Shown here: one piece after another, positions 16,892 through 26,481 of the stretch | Layout of the letters: every line of letters begins with the position of its first letter | How positions within the stretch are numbered: the first letter of the stretch is position 1 | Assembly: GCA_025456065.1 (NCBI GenBank) | Contig: JALOLH010000008.1 | Coordinates: 1 to 36,266, forward strand | Length of the DNA stretch: 36,266 bases | Reading direction: 5' to 3' | Origin: Candidatus Nanopelagicales bacterium | Lineage (GTDB): Bacteria; Actinomycetota; Actinomycetes; S36-B12; CAIYMF01 | Made by a program: the position numbers and the translations under genes | Notes under the pieces: generated by a model | What the model was told of the DNA's origin: nothing | The model's input: the letters and a program-made list of their open reading frames with translations, nothing else | Database searches by the model: none

Positions 16892-18925
16892 ATGAGGCTG
16901 GATCTGCGCGCACTGCTGGCGGCCCGGGCGGGCCTCGGGGTCCCGGAGCGGGCGGGGGTCCTGGCGGGCTCGACGGTGGTGGGGCGGTCGTTCTCGCGGG
17001 GGCTGATGCCGCGCTCGACCGCCGACCAAGCGATCGTCACGGGTGCGTCGTCGGCGTTGAACTACGGGCTGACGGCCGCGTCGCAGTCGTTGATCGAGGC
17101 GGTGGCGGTGCGGGTCGTGGGCCGGGGCGGGGACCCGGCAGCGCGGCTGGGCCGGCGGCAGGTGATCCTGGTCGGTGACGTGGCCGCGATGGGGCTGGGC
17201 GTGCTGGCCCAGCGGGCGTTGGCGCACCGCAAGGACGAGCCGATCGCCCGGGCCTGGGGGCGCACGTTCAGCTGGCGGATCGCGGTGGGCGGGTTGGCTG
17301 GCGCGATCGTCGTGGGCAGCGACCTGCTCCTGGAGGCGATCGGCGACGAGCGGCGGCCCTGGCTGCGCTCGGCGCCGGTCGCCCTGCCGTTGGGTGCGGG
17401 GCTGGCGGCGTGGCAGTACCACCGGCTGCGCCGCGGGATGCTCGCGGCGGGGGTGGGCCATGACGCCGGGGGCGAGGAGCTGGAGGGCAGCCAGACGGTC
17501 GCGGTCGGCCGGTCGGTCGCGATCGGGGCGGGGGTGGCCGCTGGCCTGATGGTGGCGGCGACCGGGGAGCGGGCGTTCGCCGGTGGGGTGGCCGCGCTGG
17601 TGACTGCCGCGAACCCCCGCGCCGAGCTGCTGGGCCGCCCGATCGGGCACCTGCTGGCGCTCGGCTTGCTGGGGGCGGCCGGCTACCAGGGCCTGCACGT
17701 GGTGTTCCACAAGGCCGAGACCGCCGGGGACGCGGTCGAGGCCGCGTACGCCGCCGCGCCGAGCTCGCCCCACGTCAGCGGCGGGCCGCGCAGCGCGGTC
17801 TCCTGGGAGACGATCGGCCGGGAGGGTCGCCGGTTCGTGAACATGGCCATGACCACCGATGAGATCGAGGCGGTCGTGGGGGGGACGGCCATGCCGCCGA
17901 TCCGGGTGTTCGTGGGCCTGGAGACCAGGGCCACGACCAGCGAGCGCGCGGATCTGGCGATGCGCGAGCTCGAGGCCCTCGGTGCCTTCGAACGCTCCCA
18001 CATCGTGTTCATGTCCCCGACCGGGACCGGGTACCTCAACTACGTGACCGCGGAGTCGCTGGAGCTGCTGACCCGCGGCGACGTCGCGCTGGTGGCCATG
18101 CAGTACTCGCTGCGGCCCTCGCCGCTGTCGCTGGGGCGGGTGGGGATCGGCATCGACCAGAACAACGCGTTCCTGCACGCGCTGAAGTGGCGGCTGGCCG
18201 CGATCCCCGAGGAACGCCGCCCGAAGCTGCACATCTTCGGCGAGTCCCTTGGGGCGCAGACCTCCGAGGACGTGTTCGCCGAGGAGGGCACCGCCGGGCT
18301 GCAGCGCGTCGGCATCGACCGCGGCCTGTTCCTCGGCACCCCGGCCGCAACGAGGTTCCGGCAGCGCTGGCTGTCGGACCCGGCCGCGGTGGACCCCGAC
18401 GGGGAGGTCGTCGAGGTGGCCAACCACGCGGAGTTCCTGGCCCTGCCCGACGAGGTGCGGGCCCGGGCCCGGTACTTCCTGCTGACCCACCACAACGACG
18501 CCATGCCGAAGTTCTGGTTCCCACTGGCGGTGCAGGCCCCGGACTGGATGGGTCCGGCCGAGACCCGCGAGCCCGGCGTCCCGCGGGAGACCGCGTGGCG
18601 GCCGTACATCACGTTCCTGATCACGCTCATGGACGTCAAGAACGCCATGAACGTCATCCCCGGGCAGTTCGTCGCCAATGGTCACGACTACCGCGCCAGC
18701 CTGCCCCGGTTCACCTCGCTGGCCTACGACCTGCCCGCTGACGACGAGACCCTGGCGACGATGGAGCGCGTCCTGGCCGAGCGCGAGCTGCACTGGGCCG
18801 AGCAGCGCCTCATCACCCAGCAGTACACCGACGCGCAGGCCGAGGTCGAGGCCCAGCTCGCGAAGTGGGGGGTCCCCGCTCAGGACATCCCCAGCATGGC
18901 TCCCGGCAGCACCTCGAGCGGCTGA
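16892..18925 (+). CDS. Membrane-anchored alpha/beta-hydrolase family protein
   Basis: A 677-residue protein. The first half (about residues 20-290) contains several hydrophobic segments (for example RQVILVGDVAAMGLGVLAQ, WRIAVGGLAGAIVVGSDLLLE, VAIGAGVAAGLMVAA, GHLLALGLLGAAGYQGL), so it is a membrane domain. The second half is a hydrolase-like domain with the nucleophile elbow HIFGESLGAQ, placing Ser452 at its centre, followed by LFLGTPAAT, LTHHNDAMPKFW and VNGHDY-like NGHDYRASLPRF. This matches the actinobacterial family annotated as alpha/beta-hydrolase with an N-terminal membrane region (PF15420 plus PF10081). The substrate is unknown; an envelope lipid or ester is only a guess. ATG 16892 follows GGGAGG at good spacing. 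The gene converges with the E1 gene. Confidence 0.85.
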   Translation: MRLDLRALLAARAGLGVPERAGVLAGSTVVGRSFSRGLMPRSTADQAIVTGASSALNYGLTAASQSLIEAVAVRVVGRGGDPAARLGRRQVILVGDVAAMGLGVLAQRALAHRKDEPIARAWGRTFSWRIAVGGLAGAIVVGSDLLLEAIGDERRPWLRSAPVALPLGAGLAAWQYHRLRRGMLAAGVGHDAGGEELEGSQTVAVGRSVAIGAGVAAGLMVAATGERAFAGGVAALVTAANPRAELLGRPIGHLLALGLLGAAGYQGLHVVFHKAETAGDAVEAAYAAAPSSPHVSGGPRSAVSWETIGREGRRFVNMAMTTDEIEAVVGGTAMPPIRVFVGLETRATTSERADLAMRELEALGAFERSHIVFMSPTGTGYLNYVTAESLELLTRGDVALVAMQYSLRPSPLSLGRVGIGIDQNNAFLHALKWRLAAIPEERRPKLHIFGESLGAQTSEDVFAEEGTAGLQRVGIDRGLFLGTPAATRFRQRWLSDPAAVDPDGEVVEVANHAEFLALPDEVRARARYFLLTHHNDAMPKFWFPLAVQAPDWMGPAETREPGVPRETAWRPYITFLITLMDVKNAMNVIPGQFVANGHDYRASLPRFTSLAYDLPADDETLATMERVLAERELHWAEQRLITQQYTDAQAEVEAQLAKWGVPAQDIPSMAPGSTSSG

Positions 18926-18973
18926 GCGGCGAAGGTCTCGATCGGGTGTCGTGCCCCGGTGGCGCTGGTTCCC

Positions 18974-21405
18974 TCAGCGCAGGCTCAACGCGGCCAGCGC
19001 GGCGTTGACGATCGACCCGGAGTCGAGGTCGTGCGCCGCGTAGAGCGCCGCGACCGACCCTGACTCACCGAACCCGTCGACGCCCAGGGGGACGCTGGGC
19101 GCACCCAGGGCCGAGCCCAGCCATGCCAGGCTGTGGGAGGCGGCGTCGTGGACCGTCACCACAGGAGCCCGCTCCGGGAAGCACGCGCGCAGGGCGCCGG
19201 GGATGCTCGGCGTCGTGGCGGTCCGAACGCCCTGGCGCAGGGTGCGCTGCCAGGCGCGGTACAGCCGGTCGGCGGAGGTGACGTCAACGACGTGGGCCGC
19301 GACGCCCTCGCCGCGAAGCTCCTCGGCTGCCGCGAGCACCTCGGGCAGCACCGCCCCTGTGCCGACGACGTGCACCACGGGGGAGTCCGGCGGCAGGGCC
19401 GGATCCGACTGCCACGCGTCCACGAGCCGGTAGCCACCGGCCAGCACCGCCCGGCGCAGCACCGCATCGCCGAGGCGTGCCCGGGCCGCGGCGAACGCCG
19501 ACTGGTCCAGGGGCCGGGTGCTCAGGCGGAAGTAGTAAGCCCCGGTCTCGGCCGGCTCCGCGGTCACGTGCCGGTCGGGGGCGGCGACGCGCGCCAGGGC
19601 GTCGCGCAACAGCCAGTTGAGGGCTCCGGCGAACGCCGGTTCGAGCAGGGTGACACCCGGCAGCTCCAGCCCGACCGACGCGGTGAGCGTGGACTGGTGC
19701 GCACCGCCCTCCGGCGCCAGCGAGATCCCCGACGGCGTGCCCGCGACGACGAAGCGGGAGCCCTGGTAGGCAGCGTGGATGAAGGCGTCGAGGCCGCGCA
19801 GGACGAACGGGTCGTAGACGGTCCCGATGGGCAGCAGCTGCTGCCCGGAGAGCTCGCCAGCCAGGCCGAGCTGGCCCAGCATCAGGAACAGGTTCATCTC
19901 CGAGATGCCCAGCTCGATGTGCTGGCCGGAGGGGCCCTCCTGCCAGCGCAGCACGGGGTCCTCATGCCACAGGGGCCGTGGATCGGGCGAGTACACCCCG
20001 GTCCTGTTCAGGAAGCCGGCCAGGCTGGTCGAGGTCGCCACGTCGGGCGCGGTGGTCACCAGGTACGGCGCGACGGTCTCGTCCCGTGACAGGTCCACCA
20101 GGATCCGGCCGAACGCCTCCTGGCTGGCCAGCGGGCGCTCGCCCACCCGGAACCCGCCGTCCGGGTCCACCGTCACGGTCAGGTCAGCGGCACGCACGGG
20201 CAGGGCGAGGTGCTCCCGACGCCGGGCGCACAGGATGCCTTCCGGGCCCTGCGGGTCGAAGCGGTCCCACTCGTCGGCCGCGGTCAGCCCGGTGGCTGCG
20301 CGCAGTGCGTCCACCTGCTCGCCGCTGAGCAGGGCGCTGTGATTGCGGGATTCCCGGCAAGCGGCAGCCCCCAGCCCTTCACGGTGTACGCGAAGAGCAC
20401 GCTGGGCCGGTCGACCACCGCGTCGCAGGCGGCGAACGCCGCCAGGAGCGCAGGGATGTCGTGGCCGCCCAGGTCGCTGACCAGCTCGGCCAGGGCGGCG
20501 TCGGACACGCCCGCGCACGCGTCGGTGACCTCAGCCGGGGCGCCGGCGAGGAAGCGCACGCGCACCTGCTCGAGGGGCAGCGTGAACATCGACTGGTAGT
20601 GCTCGTTGGGCATGGCGTCCAGCCAGGCGCGCAGCGCTGCCCCGCCCGGCCGTGCGAACGCCGCCTCGAGCCTGCGGCCGTACTTCAGCTCGACGACGTG
20701 CCACCCGGCGGCCTCGAACTGGCTGCGCCACTGGGCGATCCGCACGCCCGGGACGACCCGGTCCAGGGACTGCCGGTTGACGTCGACGACCCACAACACG
20801 GTGCCCAGCCCCGTGGTGGCGGGGTCGGCCAGCGCCTCCCAGATGTTGCCCTCGTCGAGCTCGGCATCGCCGAGCAGGCTGACGAACCGGGCGCGGCGGC
20901 GGGGGCCGAAGTGGTCGTCGACGTAGCGCCGGGTGGCTGCGGCGAACAGGGTCGCGGCCGGTCCCAGGCCCACGGAGCCGGTGGAGAAGTCGACGCGGTC
21001 GGGGTCCTTGGTCCGGCTGGGGTAGGCCTGCAGGCCGCCGAACTCGCGCAGCCGGGTGAGGTAGGAGCGGTCCAGGCCACCCAGCAGGTAGTGCAGGGCG
21101 TGCAGCACCGGCGATGCGTGCGGCTTGACCGCCACCCGGTCCTCGGCGTCGAGGTGGGCCATCCACAGCGTGGTCATCACCGAGACCAGCGACGCCGACG
21201 ACGCCATGTGGCCGCCGACCTTGACCCCGTCCCTGGTCGCCCGCTCCCGGTTGGCGGCGTCCACCATCCGGACCGCCAGCCAGAGGACCCGACGCTGGAT
21301 CGAATCGAGCAGGTCGGGACCCGGCGTGGCCGGGAGCATGCCCGGCTCGGGCGCGGGGAGCGCCGTGATGGACGGGTCGCTGGCCGCAGCGATCGGCGTG
21401 GTCAC
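18974..21405 (-). pseudogene. Homodimeric 2-oxoacid dehydrogenase E1 / transketolase-like protein (MdeB-type), frameshifted
   Basis: Two reading frames together encode one thiamin-diphosphate enzyme. The N-terminal part starts at GTG 21405 (MTTPIAAASDPSI), overlaps the upstream gene as GTGA, and runs to about 20350 in one frame; it would stop at 20284. The C-terminal part continues in another frame from NHSALLSGEQVDALRAATGL to 18974. The break is inside AGNP-NHSALL, and one extra C in the CCC run (plus-strand GGG 20347-20349) would give GNPRNHSALL and exactly 811 codons, the normal size. Seen: SLLGDAELDEGNIWEAL (ThDP motif), FAYTVKGWGLPLAGNP, GISEMNLFLMLGQLGLAG and a transketolase C-terminal domain. 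The nearest characterised arrangement is Pseudomonas putida mdeB, the E1 of a 2-oxobutyrate dehydrogenase next to methionine gamma-lyase. Inactivation or a sequencing error are both possible. Confidence 0.85.
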
Positions 21406-22628
21406 CTGGCCACCCCCACGGGCGGTGCGGTCCCCACCGCCCGTGCCGTCGTCCGGTGGCGGTGGGTTGCCGAAAGCGCCCGGTCGAGGTCGGCCACCAG
21501 GTCCTCGGCTGACTCCAGCCCCACCGAGAGGCGCAGCAGCCCGGCGCTGGGCCGTGCTTCCGGGGGCACCGGCCGATGAGTCAGCGCCGCCGGATGCTGG
21601 ATCAGTGAGTCGACCCCACCGAGCGAGACCGCGTGGGTGATCAGCGTGAGGGACTCGGCCACGCGGCGCGCAGCGTGGAAGCCGCCGAGCAGCTCGACGG
21701 CCAGGATCGAGCCCGGGCCGGCCATCTGCGAGTCGAGCAGGTGCGTGGGATCGGCGCCCGGCCGGGAGGGGTGCATGACGCGCGCCACCGCCGGATGCTC
21801 GGCGAGCGCAGCTGCCACCTGCGTGGCGGTGGCCTGCTGCGCCCGGACCCGGATGGGCAGGGTGGGCAGGCCGCGGTGCAGCAGGTAGGCCGCCACAGGG
21901 TTGAGGATCCCGCCGGTGATCGCGCGCACCCGTCGCAGGGCCTCGATCCACCCGGAGTCCGCGGCGACCAGGCCTCCGAGGGCGTCGGAGTGCCCGCCGA
22001 TGAACTTGGTCGCCGAGTGCAGCACGAGGGCGGCACCCAGCTCGGCCGGCCGCTGCAGGACCGGGGTGGCGAACGTGTTGTCGACCATCACCGGCACGCC
22101 GGCGGCGCCGGCGACCACCCGGCGGATGTCCACGAGGTCCAGCGTCGGATTCGCCGGGGTCTCCAGGATGACCAGTCCGGTGTCGGGCCGCAGGGAGGCG
22201 GCGACCCCGTCCGGAGTCGTGAACGTGACCGTGGTGCCCAACGTCCCGGTGCCCAGGAGGTGGTCGGACCCCCCGTACAGCGGGCGCACCGCGACCATGT
22301 GCGGGGTGCCCCGCTGGACCAGGGTGAGCAGCACCGCACTGAGCGCGGCCATGCCGGAGGCGAAGGCGATGGCCTCCTCGGTGCCCTCGAGCTCGGCGAT
22401 GGCGTCCTCCAGCCGGGCGACCGTCGGGTTCCACAGGCGCTGGTACACCGGCGACTGGCCCGCCGCGCAGCGGCCGCCCGACGCCAGCGTCTCGTAGGAG
22501 TCGCCCCCGTCGACGATGCTGGGCAGGGGGTTGGTGCTGGACAGGTCGATGGGTGGGGCGTGGACCCCCAGGGCGGTCAGGTCAGCGCGGCCCGCGTGGA
22601 CCGCGGTGGTGTCGAATGAGTGCTCCAC
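21402..22628 (-). CDS. Cys/Met metabolism PLP-dependent lyase (methionine or cystathionine gamma-lyase type)
   Basis: A 408-residue fold-type I PLP enzyme of the trans-sulfuration family. Seen: EEAIAFASGMAALSAVLLTL, the LYGG motif, ETPANPTLDLVDI, VPVMVDNTFATPVLQRP, and the PLP lysine near residue 208 in HSATKFIGGHSDALGG. In family members PLP is bound as a Schiff base to this lysine. Place in the cluster (Lrp regulator divergent, E1 enzyme overlapping downstream) parallels mdeA, methionine gamma-lyase, which yields methanethiol, ammonia and 2-oxobutyrate. However LYGGSDHLL has Gly where characterised methionine gamma-lyases have a key Cys (LYGCTHALL), so cystathionine or another substrate is possible. 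The start GTG 22628 follows GAGG; an earlier TTG at 22664 is less likely. The end overlaps the E1 start by 4 bases. Confidence 0.88.
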   Translation of the reverse strand: MEHSFDTTAVHAGRADLTALGVHAPPIDLSSTNPLPSIVDGGDSYETLASGGRCAAGQSPVYQRLWNPTVARLEDAIAELEGTEEAIAFASGMAALSAVLLTLVQRGTPHMVAVRPLYGGSDHLLGTGTLGTTVTFTTPDGVAASLRPDTGLVILETPANPTLDLVDIRRVVAGAAGVPVMVDNTFATPVLQRPAELGAALVLHSATKFIGGHSDALGGLVAADSGWIEALRRVRAITGGILNPVAAYLLHRGLPTLPIRVRAQQATATQVAAALAEHPAVARVMHPSRPGADPTHLLDSQMAGPGSILAVELLGGFHAARRVAESLTLITHAVSLGGVDSLIQHPAALTHRPVPPEARPSAGLLRLSVGLESAEDLVADLDRALSATHRHRTTARAVGTAPPVGVAR

Positions 22629-22739
22629 GCCGCCAGCCTCAGTCGATGCTTCGACCACACGCAAGCCCCGACGAAGAACAACGAGAAGGAGCTACGATCC
22701 GTCGAAGGATTGCATGACCGAGACCAGGGGGTTCCCGCC
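22629..22739 (+). promoter_or_regulatory. Divergent control region with TTCGA half-sites
   Basis: The 111 bases between the lyase and regulator starts must hold both promoters. Half-sites TTCGAC/GTCGAA occur at 22650-22655 and 22701-22706, and further copies lie just inside the genes (GTCGAA 22611-22616; TTCGAT 22754-22759). TCGAAGGAT (22702-22710) and ATCCTTCGA (22749-22757) form a perfect 9-bp inverted repeat across the regulator start, and 22697-22710 is itself an imperfect palindrome. These are candidate Lrp-family sites; binding is inferred. Confidence 0.5.
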
Positions 22740-23228
22740 GTGCCGAACATCCTTCGATCACTCGACGCGACCGACACCGCCCTCCTCTCGGCGCTGCAGC
22801 AGGACGCACGCATCTCCAACGCGCAGCTGGCCGCGCACGCAGGTGTGGCCCCGTCCACCGCGCTCGTGCGGCTGCGTGGCCTGCGGCGGTCCGGTGTGAT
22901 CCGGGGGTTCCGGGCGGAGGTCGATCCGGCGGCCGTGGGCAGGCCTGTCCAGGCCCTCGTCGCCGTTCGCCTCCGTGCGCACGATCGTGCGGTCATCGAC
23001 TCGTTCGCGCGTCGCGTGCCGTACCTGCCCGAGGTGGTGCAGACCTTCCACGTGGCCGGGGCGGACGACTACGTGCTGCACGTCGCAGTCCCCGACGCGG
23101 GGCGGTTGCGGGACTTCGTCCTGGACCACCTCACGACCCATCCGGCCGTCGGCCACACCGAGACCAGCCTCGTGTTCACGCACACGGAGGGGCATCGCGG
23201 ACCCCTGGCGGCCGAGCCCAGCTCCTGA
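22740..23228 (+). CDS. Lrp/AsnC family transcriptional regulator (MdeR-like)
   Basis: A 162-residue regulator. An N-terminal winged helix (about residues 8-60: LDATDTALLSALQQDARISN, AQLAAHAGVAPSTALVRLRGL, IRGFRAEVDP) is followed by the RAM effector-binding domain (about 70-145, with VVQTFHVAGADDYVLHVAVPD and the TETSLVF strand). Lrp/AsnC proteins are amino-acid-responsive dimers or octamers. The divergent arrangement with the lyase-E1 pair suggests it senses the substrate amino acid, as P. putida MdeR does for methionine, and activates that operon. GTG 22740 (MPNILRSLDATD) is chosen because AGGGGG lies upstream and the conserved domain begins nine residues in; earlier in-frame starts would run through the divergent promoter region. 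Confidence 0.9.
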   Translation: MPNILRSLDATDTALLSALQQDARISNAQLAAHAGVAPSTALVRLRGLRRSGVIRGFRAEVDPAAVGRPVQALVAVRLRAHDRAVIDSFARRVPYLPEVVQTFHVAGADDYVLHVAVPDAGRLRDFVLDHLTTHPAVGHTETSLVFTHTEGHRGPLAAEPSS

Positions 23229-23326
23229 CCGGCGCCCCACGGCGCTCCTCGGAGGGCCGTGCGCGAGGCACCCGTCGGGCGGAGCCCGCCGAGGGGGGGC
23301 AGGTGGGGGCGCCGCAGGGGGCCGGG

Positions 23327-24391
23327 TCAGTCCTGGTGCTTCGGCCCCGGCCCGAAGAGGATGTCGTCGAAGCTCGGCACCGCCGGGCGGGCGCCGCGCG
23401 CCGGCGTGGGCCGCGGCGGGGCGTCGAACAGGGGCACGTCCTCGGCGTCGGTCGTCGGGCCGTCGCCCTCGTCGGACGGCTCCGCGCCGGCCTCGGCGTC
23501 CGCAGCGTCCCCACGCTCGTCGGCGGCGTCCTGCGACCCGTCCTCGGCGAGCGCCTCCCCGGCCTCGGGCTCCTCCTCGGGATCGTGCAGCCCCGCGACT
23601 GCCGCCTCGTCGATCGCCTCCTGCTCGCGCTCCTCGTCGAGCTCGGCCTCCAGGGCACCGGCGAGCGCCGCATCGTCCTCGGCCGCCCCGTCGGCACGCC
23701 CGCCCCGACCGGGGCGCGGCGTGAGGATCGCGACGGGCCTGTCGGCGTACTCGTCGTCCTCGTCGTCGGCGACCGGCGCCACCGCGGCGAGCACCGGCCG
23801 GTTGGGGACCAGGTGCAGCGGTTCCTCGGAGGTGATCGCCGACAGGGCCCGGGCGTTGTCGTCGGCCACGGTCATGGTGCGGTTGCCGCTGTCGTAGGTC
23901 CACGTCGCCACGTGCACGTTCGGCGGGAGCGGGAAGGTGGCGATGACCACCCAGAGGCCGTCGTCGCGGCGCCAGGCGTCCCACGCGATGTCCGCGGGGT
24001 CCACGCCGGCGGCGTGCAGCCGCTCGGACACGACGTCGCCGAGTTCGATGTCCCCGCCCGGACGGCGGACCTCGGTGGCCTGGGCCTGCTGGGCGACCCA
24101 CGCGCGCTCGGTCAGCACCGGTCCCTCGAACCGGCGGACGTGCTCCAGCGGCAGGCCGCTGGCGGCGGCGACATCCTCGGCGGTGGCCCCGGCCCGGATC
24201 CGGGCCTGGATCTCGCGGGGTCGCAGCTGCCCGGACTGCTCGAGCTCGACCTGCCCCATGCGCGCCCGGTCCCGTCGGACCGCCGCTGAGAGGCGCTCGT
24301 CGATCTCGACGGTGTACTTCTGGCCGTCCTTGCCGGCCAGGACCAGACGGGAGCCGTCAGGGGACAGCCCGTCGAACGTCAACTCGCGCAT
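23327..24391 (-). CDS. sepH: Cell division protein SepH (DUF3071)
   Basis: A 354-residue protein. The N-terminal 150 residues are the conserved DUF3071/SepH domain: [18 protein letters not shown], a YTVEIDERL strand, a helix-turn-helix-like [20 protein letters not shown] with [20 protein letters not shown], and [18 protein letters not shown]. Residues about 200-330 are an acidic, low-complexity linker rich in Asp, Glu and Ala; the last part ends [17 protein letters not shown], the conserved C-terminal tail. In Streptomyces and mycobacteria SepH binds FtsZ and stimulates filament assembly at division sites. ATG 24391 follows GAGGAG. The gene is divergent from ferrochelatase with 102 bases between them. 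Confidence 0.93.
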   Translation of the reverse strand: MRELTFDGLSPDGSRLVLAGKDGQKYTVEIDERLSAAVRRDRARMGQVELEQSGQLRPREIQARIRAGATAEDVAAASGLPLEHVRRFEGPVLTERAWVAQQAQATEVRRPGGDIELGDVVSERLHAAGVDPADIAWDAWRRDDGLWVVIATFPLPPNVHVATWTYDSGNRTMTVADDNARALSAITSEEPLHLVPNRPVLAAVAPVADDEDDEYADRPVAILTPRPGRGGRADGAAEDDAALAGALEAELDEEREQEAIDEAAVAGLHDPEEEPEAGEALAEDGSQDAADERGDAADAEAGAEPSDEGDGPTTDAEDVPLFDAPPRPTPARGARPAVPSFDDILFGPGPKHQD

Positions 24392-24493
24392 GGGTCTCCT
24401 CGCCAACACGGGGCCGTGGGCCGCAACGGCGCCATTGTGCCGCAGGCCGGCCCGAGGTGGCCGCAGTGGCGGCGGTCGGCGAGGATCGGGTTC

Positions 24494-25540
24494 GTGGATG
24501 CCCTGCTCATCGTCTCCTTCGGGGGCCCGGAGGGCCCCGACGACGTCGTGCCCTTCCTCGAGCGGGTGACGCGCGGGCGGGGGATCCCGCGCGAGCGCCT
24601 GGTCGAGGTGGGGGCCCACTACACCCACTTCGGTGGGGTCTCGCCGATCAACGACCAGAACCGTGCGCTCGTGGCCGCGATCCGTGCCGAGCTCGACCGA
24701 CGCGAGGAGGCGCTGCCGGTCCTCTGGGGCAATCGCAACTGGCACCCCCTCCTGCCCGCCGCGCTGCGCGGGGCCCGCGACCTCGGGGTGGACCGCATCT
24801 TCGGCTTCCTCACCTCGGCGTACTCCTCGTACTCGGGCTGCCGGCAGTACCGGGAGAACCTCTTCGACGCCGTCGCCGAGGTGCAGGCGGAGGACCCGGG
24901 CTGGCGGCCGGAGGTCCACAAGCTGCGCACCTACTGGAACCACCCCGGCTTCGTCGCGCCGGTGGTGCAGGCCACCAGGGCGGCGCTGGCCGAGCTGCCG
25001 CCGGGCAGCCGGCTGGTCTTCACCACCCACTCGATCCCCACGGCCGACGCCGACCGGTGCGACTACGTCGCCCAGCACCGCGACCTCGCCGCCGTCGTCG
25101 CCGCGGCCGTCGGCCACGACACGTGGGACCTCGTCTACCAGTCACGCTCGGGCGCGCCGCACGTGCCGTGGCTGGAGCCGGACATCAGCGACCACCTCAG
25201 GGCCCTGGCCGGGGCCGGGGTCCCGGGCGCCGCGATGGTCCCGATCGGCTTCGTCAGCGACCACATGGAGGTGATCTGGGACCTCGACACCGTCGCCGCC
25301 GAGACCGCCGCCGAGGTCGGCCTGCCGGTGGCCCGCGCCGCGACGCCGGGCACCGACCAGCGGTTCGTCGCGATGGTGGCCGACCTGCTCGCCGAGCAGC
25401 GGGCCCACGCCGACGGGCAGGCCGGCGTCGACCGGCCGACGCTGGGGGCGCTCGGCGCACGTCCGACCCCGTGCGCCCCCGGCTGCTGCCCGAACCCGCG
25501 CGGCCCGCGCCCGGCGCTGTGCGGCTCGGACCCGACGTGA
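24494..25540 (+). CDS. hemH: Coproporphyrin III ferrochelatase
   Basis: A 348-residue enzyme (also called CpfC) that inserts Fe2+ into coproporphyrin III in the actinobacterial heme route. Seen: [20 protein letters not shown] at the N-terminus, [33 protein letters not shown], the catalytic His179 in FTTHSIP and Glu259 in [14 protein letters not shown]. The C-terminal cysteines (327, 331, 332, 343; [11 protein letters not shown]) match the actinobacterial pattern that binds a [2Fe-2S] cluster. GTG 24494 begins directly at the conserved first strand with GAGGA 8 bases upstream; no better in-frame start exists. The stop overlaps the next start as GTGA, so the two genes are coupled. Confidence 0.95.
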   Translation: MDALLIVSFGGPEGPDDVVPFLERVTRGRGIPRERLVEVGAHYTHFGGVSPINDQNRALVAAIRAELDRREEALPVLWGNRNWHPLLPAALRGARDLGVDRIFGFLTSAYSSYSGCRQYRENLFDAVAEVQAEDPGWRPEVHKLRTYWNHPGFVAPVVQATRAALAELPPGSRLVFTTHSIPTADADRCDYVAQHRDLAAVVAAAVGHDTWDLVYQSRSGAPHVPWLEPDISDHLRALAGAGVPGAAMVPIGFVSDHMEVIWDLDTVAAETAAEVGLPVARAATPGTDQRFVAMVADLLAEQRAHADGQAGVDRPTLGALGARPTPCAPGCCPNPRGPRPALCGSDPT

Positions 25541-26400
25541 CCGGCGCCGACGCCCCGGCGGGCCGCCCGATGCCGGCCGACCTCGGCCTGGACCACCCGC
25601 TGCTGTCACTGGCATGGCGAGCCGCCAGCGCCGCCGGCGGGCTGCTGCTCGACGGCTGGCACCGGCCCCTGACCGTGGCGACGAAGAGCACCCGGACCGA
25701 CGTCGTCACCCAGATGGACACCGCCGCGGAGGCGCTGCTGGTCGGCATGATCCGCGCGGAGCGCCCCGACGACGGCCTGCTCGGCGAGGAGGGCGCCGAC
25801 CGCACCGGCAGCTCCGGCGTGCGCTGGGTGCTCGACCCGCTGGACGGCACGGTGAACTACCTCTACGGCCTGCCGACCTGGGGGGTGAGCGTCGCCGCCG
25901 AGATCGGCGGGGCGGTCGCGGTCGGGGTCGTCGCCGTGCCGGCGCACGGCGAGACGTATCTCGCCGTGCGGGGGCAGGGCAGCGTGCTGGTCCGCTCGGC
26001 GGCCGGCGGAGGAGCCGAGGTCGAGCGGCTGGTGCCCAACCGACCGGCCGAGCTCGGCCAGTGCCTCGTCGCGACCGGCTTCGGGTACGCCACGGGGCGG
26101 CGCGCGGCCCAGGCCCGGGCCCTCGCCACGGTGCTGCCCGAGGTCCGCGACATCCGTCGCGCCGGTGCCGCCGCCGTGGATCTCTGCTGGGTCGCGGCTG
26201 GGCGGGTCGACGCCTACTACGAGCGCGGGCTGAACCCGTGGGACTTCGCCGCCGGGGCGCTGGTGGCGCGGGGGGCGGGCCTGGCCGTGGGTGGACCGGG
26301 CGGCGGCGATCCCTCCACCGAGCTCACCTGGGTCGCCCCGCCGCACCTGGCCGACGCCTGGCTGGCCCTGCTGGACCGCGCTGGCGCCGATCGTGACTGA
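25537..26400 (+). CDS. suhB: Inositol monophosphatase family protein
   Basis: A 287-residue Mg2+-dependent sugar phosphatase. Metal-binding motifs of the family are all present: the Glu of [33 protein letters not shown] (the DPxDGTxNF motif, with Tyr in place of Phe) and the C-terminal [18 protein letters not shown]-type residues of bisphosphate nucleotidases are not seen. The expected reaction is release of phosphate from myo-inositol 1-phosphate or a related sugar phosphate; in actinobacteria inositol feeds mycothiol and phosphatidylinositol synthesis. The same neighbourhood in M. tuberculosis contains suhB (Rv2701c) near DUF4193 and dut. GTG 25537 overlaps hemH by 4 bases. The N-terminal 15 residues are poorly conserved and the true start could be slightly later. 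Confidence 0.92.
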   Translation: MTGADAPAGRPMPADLGLDHPLLSLAWRAASAAGGLLLDGWHRPLTVATKSTRTDVVTQMDTAAEALLVGMIRAERPDDGLLGEEGADRTGSSGVRWVLDPLDGTVNYLYGLPTWGVSVAAEIGGAVAVGVVAVPAHGETYLAVRGQGSVLVRSAAGGGAEVERLVPNRPAELGQCLVATGFGYATGRRAAQARALATVLPEVRDIRRAGAAAVDLCWVAAGRVDAYYERGLNPWDFAAGALVARGAGLAVGGPGGGDPSTELTWVAPPHLADAWLALLDRAGADRD

Positions 26401-26481
26401 CCGGCGGGACCGAGGACCCTGTCCGCGGCGTCGCCGACTGGGCACGATGGTGCCGGCGGGACCCCGGCGGCAGGAGCGGAC

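Noticed and set aside
18921-18978. GCTGAG/CTCAGC inverted repeat between the convergent hydrolase and E1 genes
   Set aside because: Six-base arms around a 46-base loop, and most of the match comes from the two facing TGA stops.
20340-20360. Programmed -1 frameshift in the E1 gene
   Set aside because: AATCCCG is not an X-XXY-YYZ slippery heptamer and no downstream pseudoknot is apparent; indel or sequencing error is simpler.
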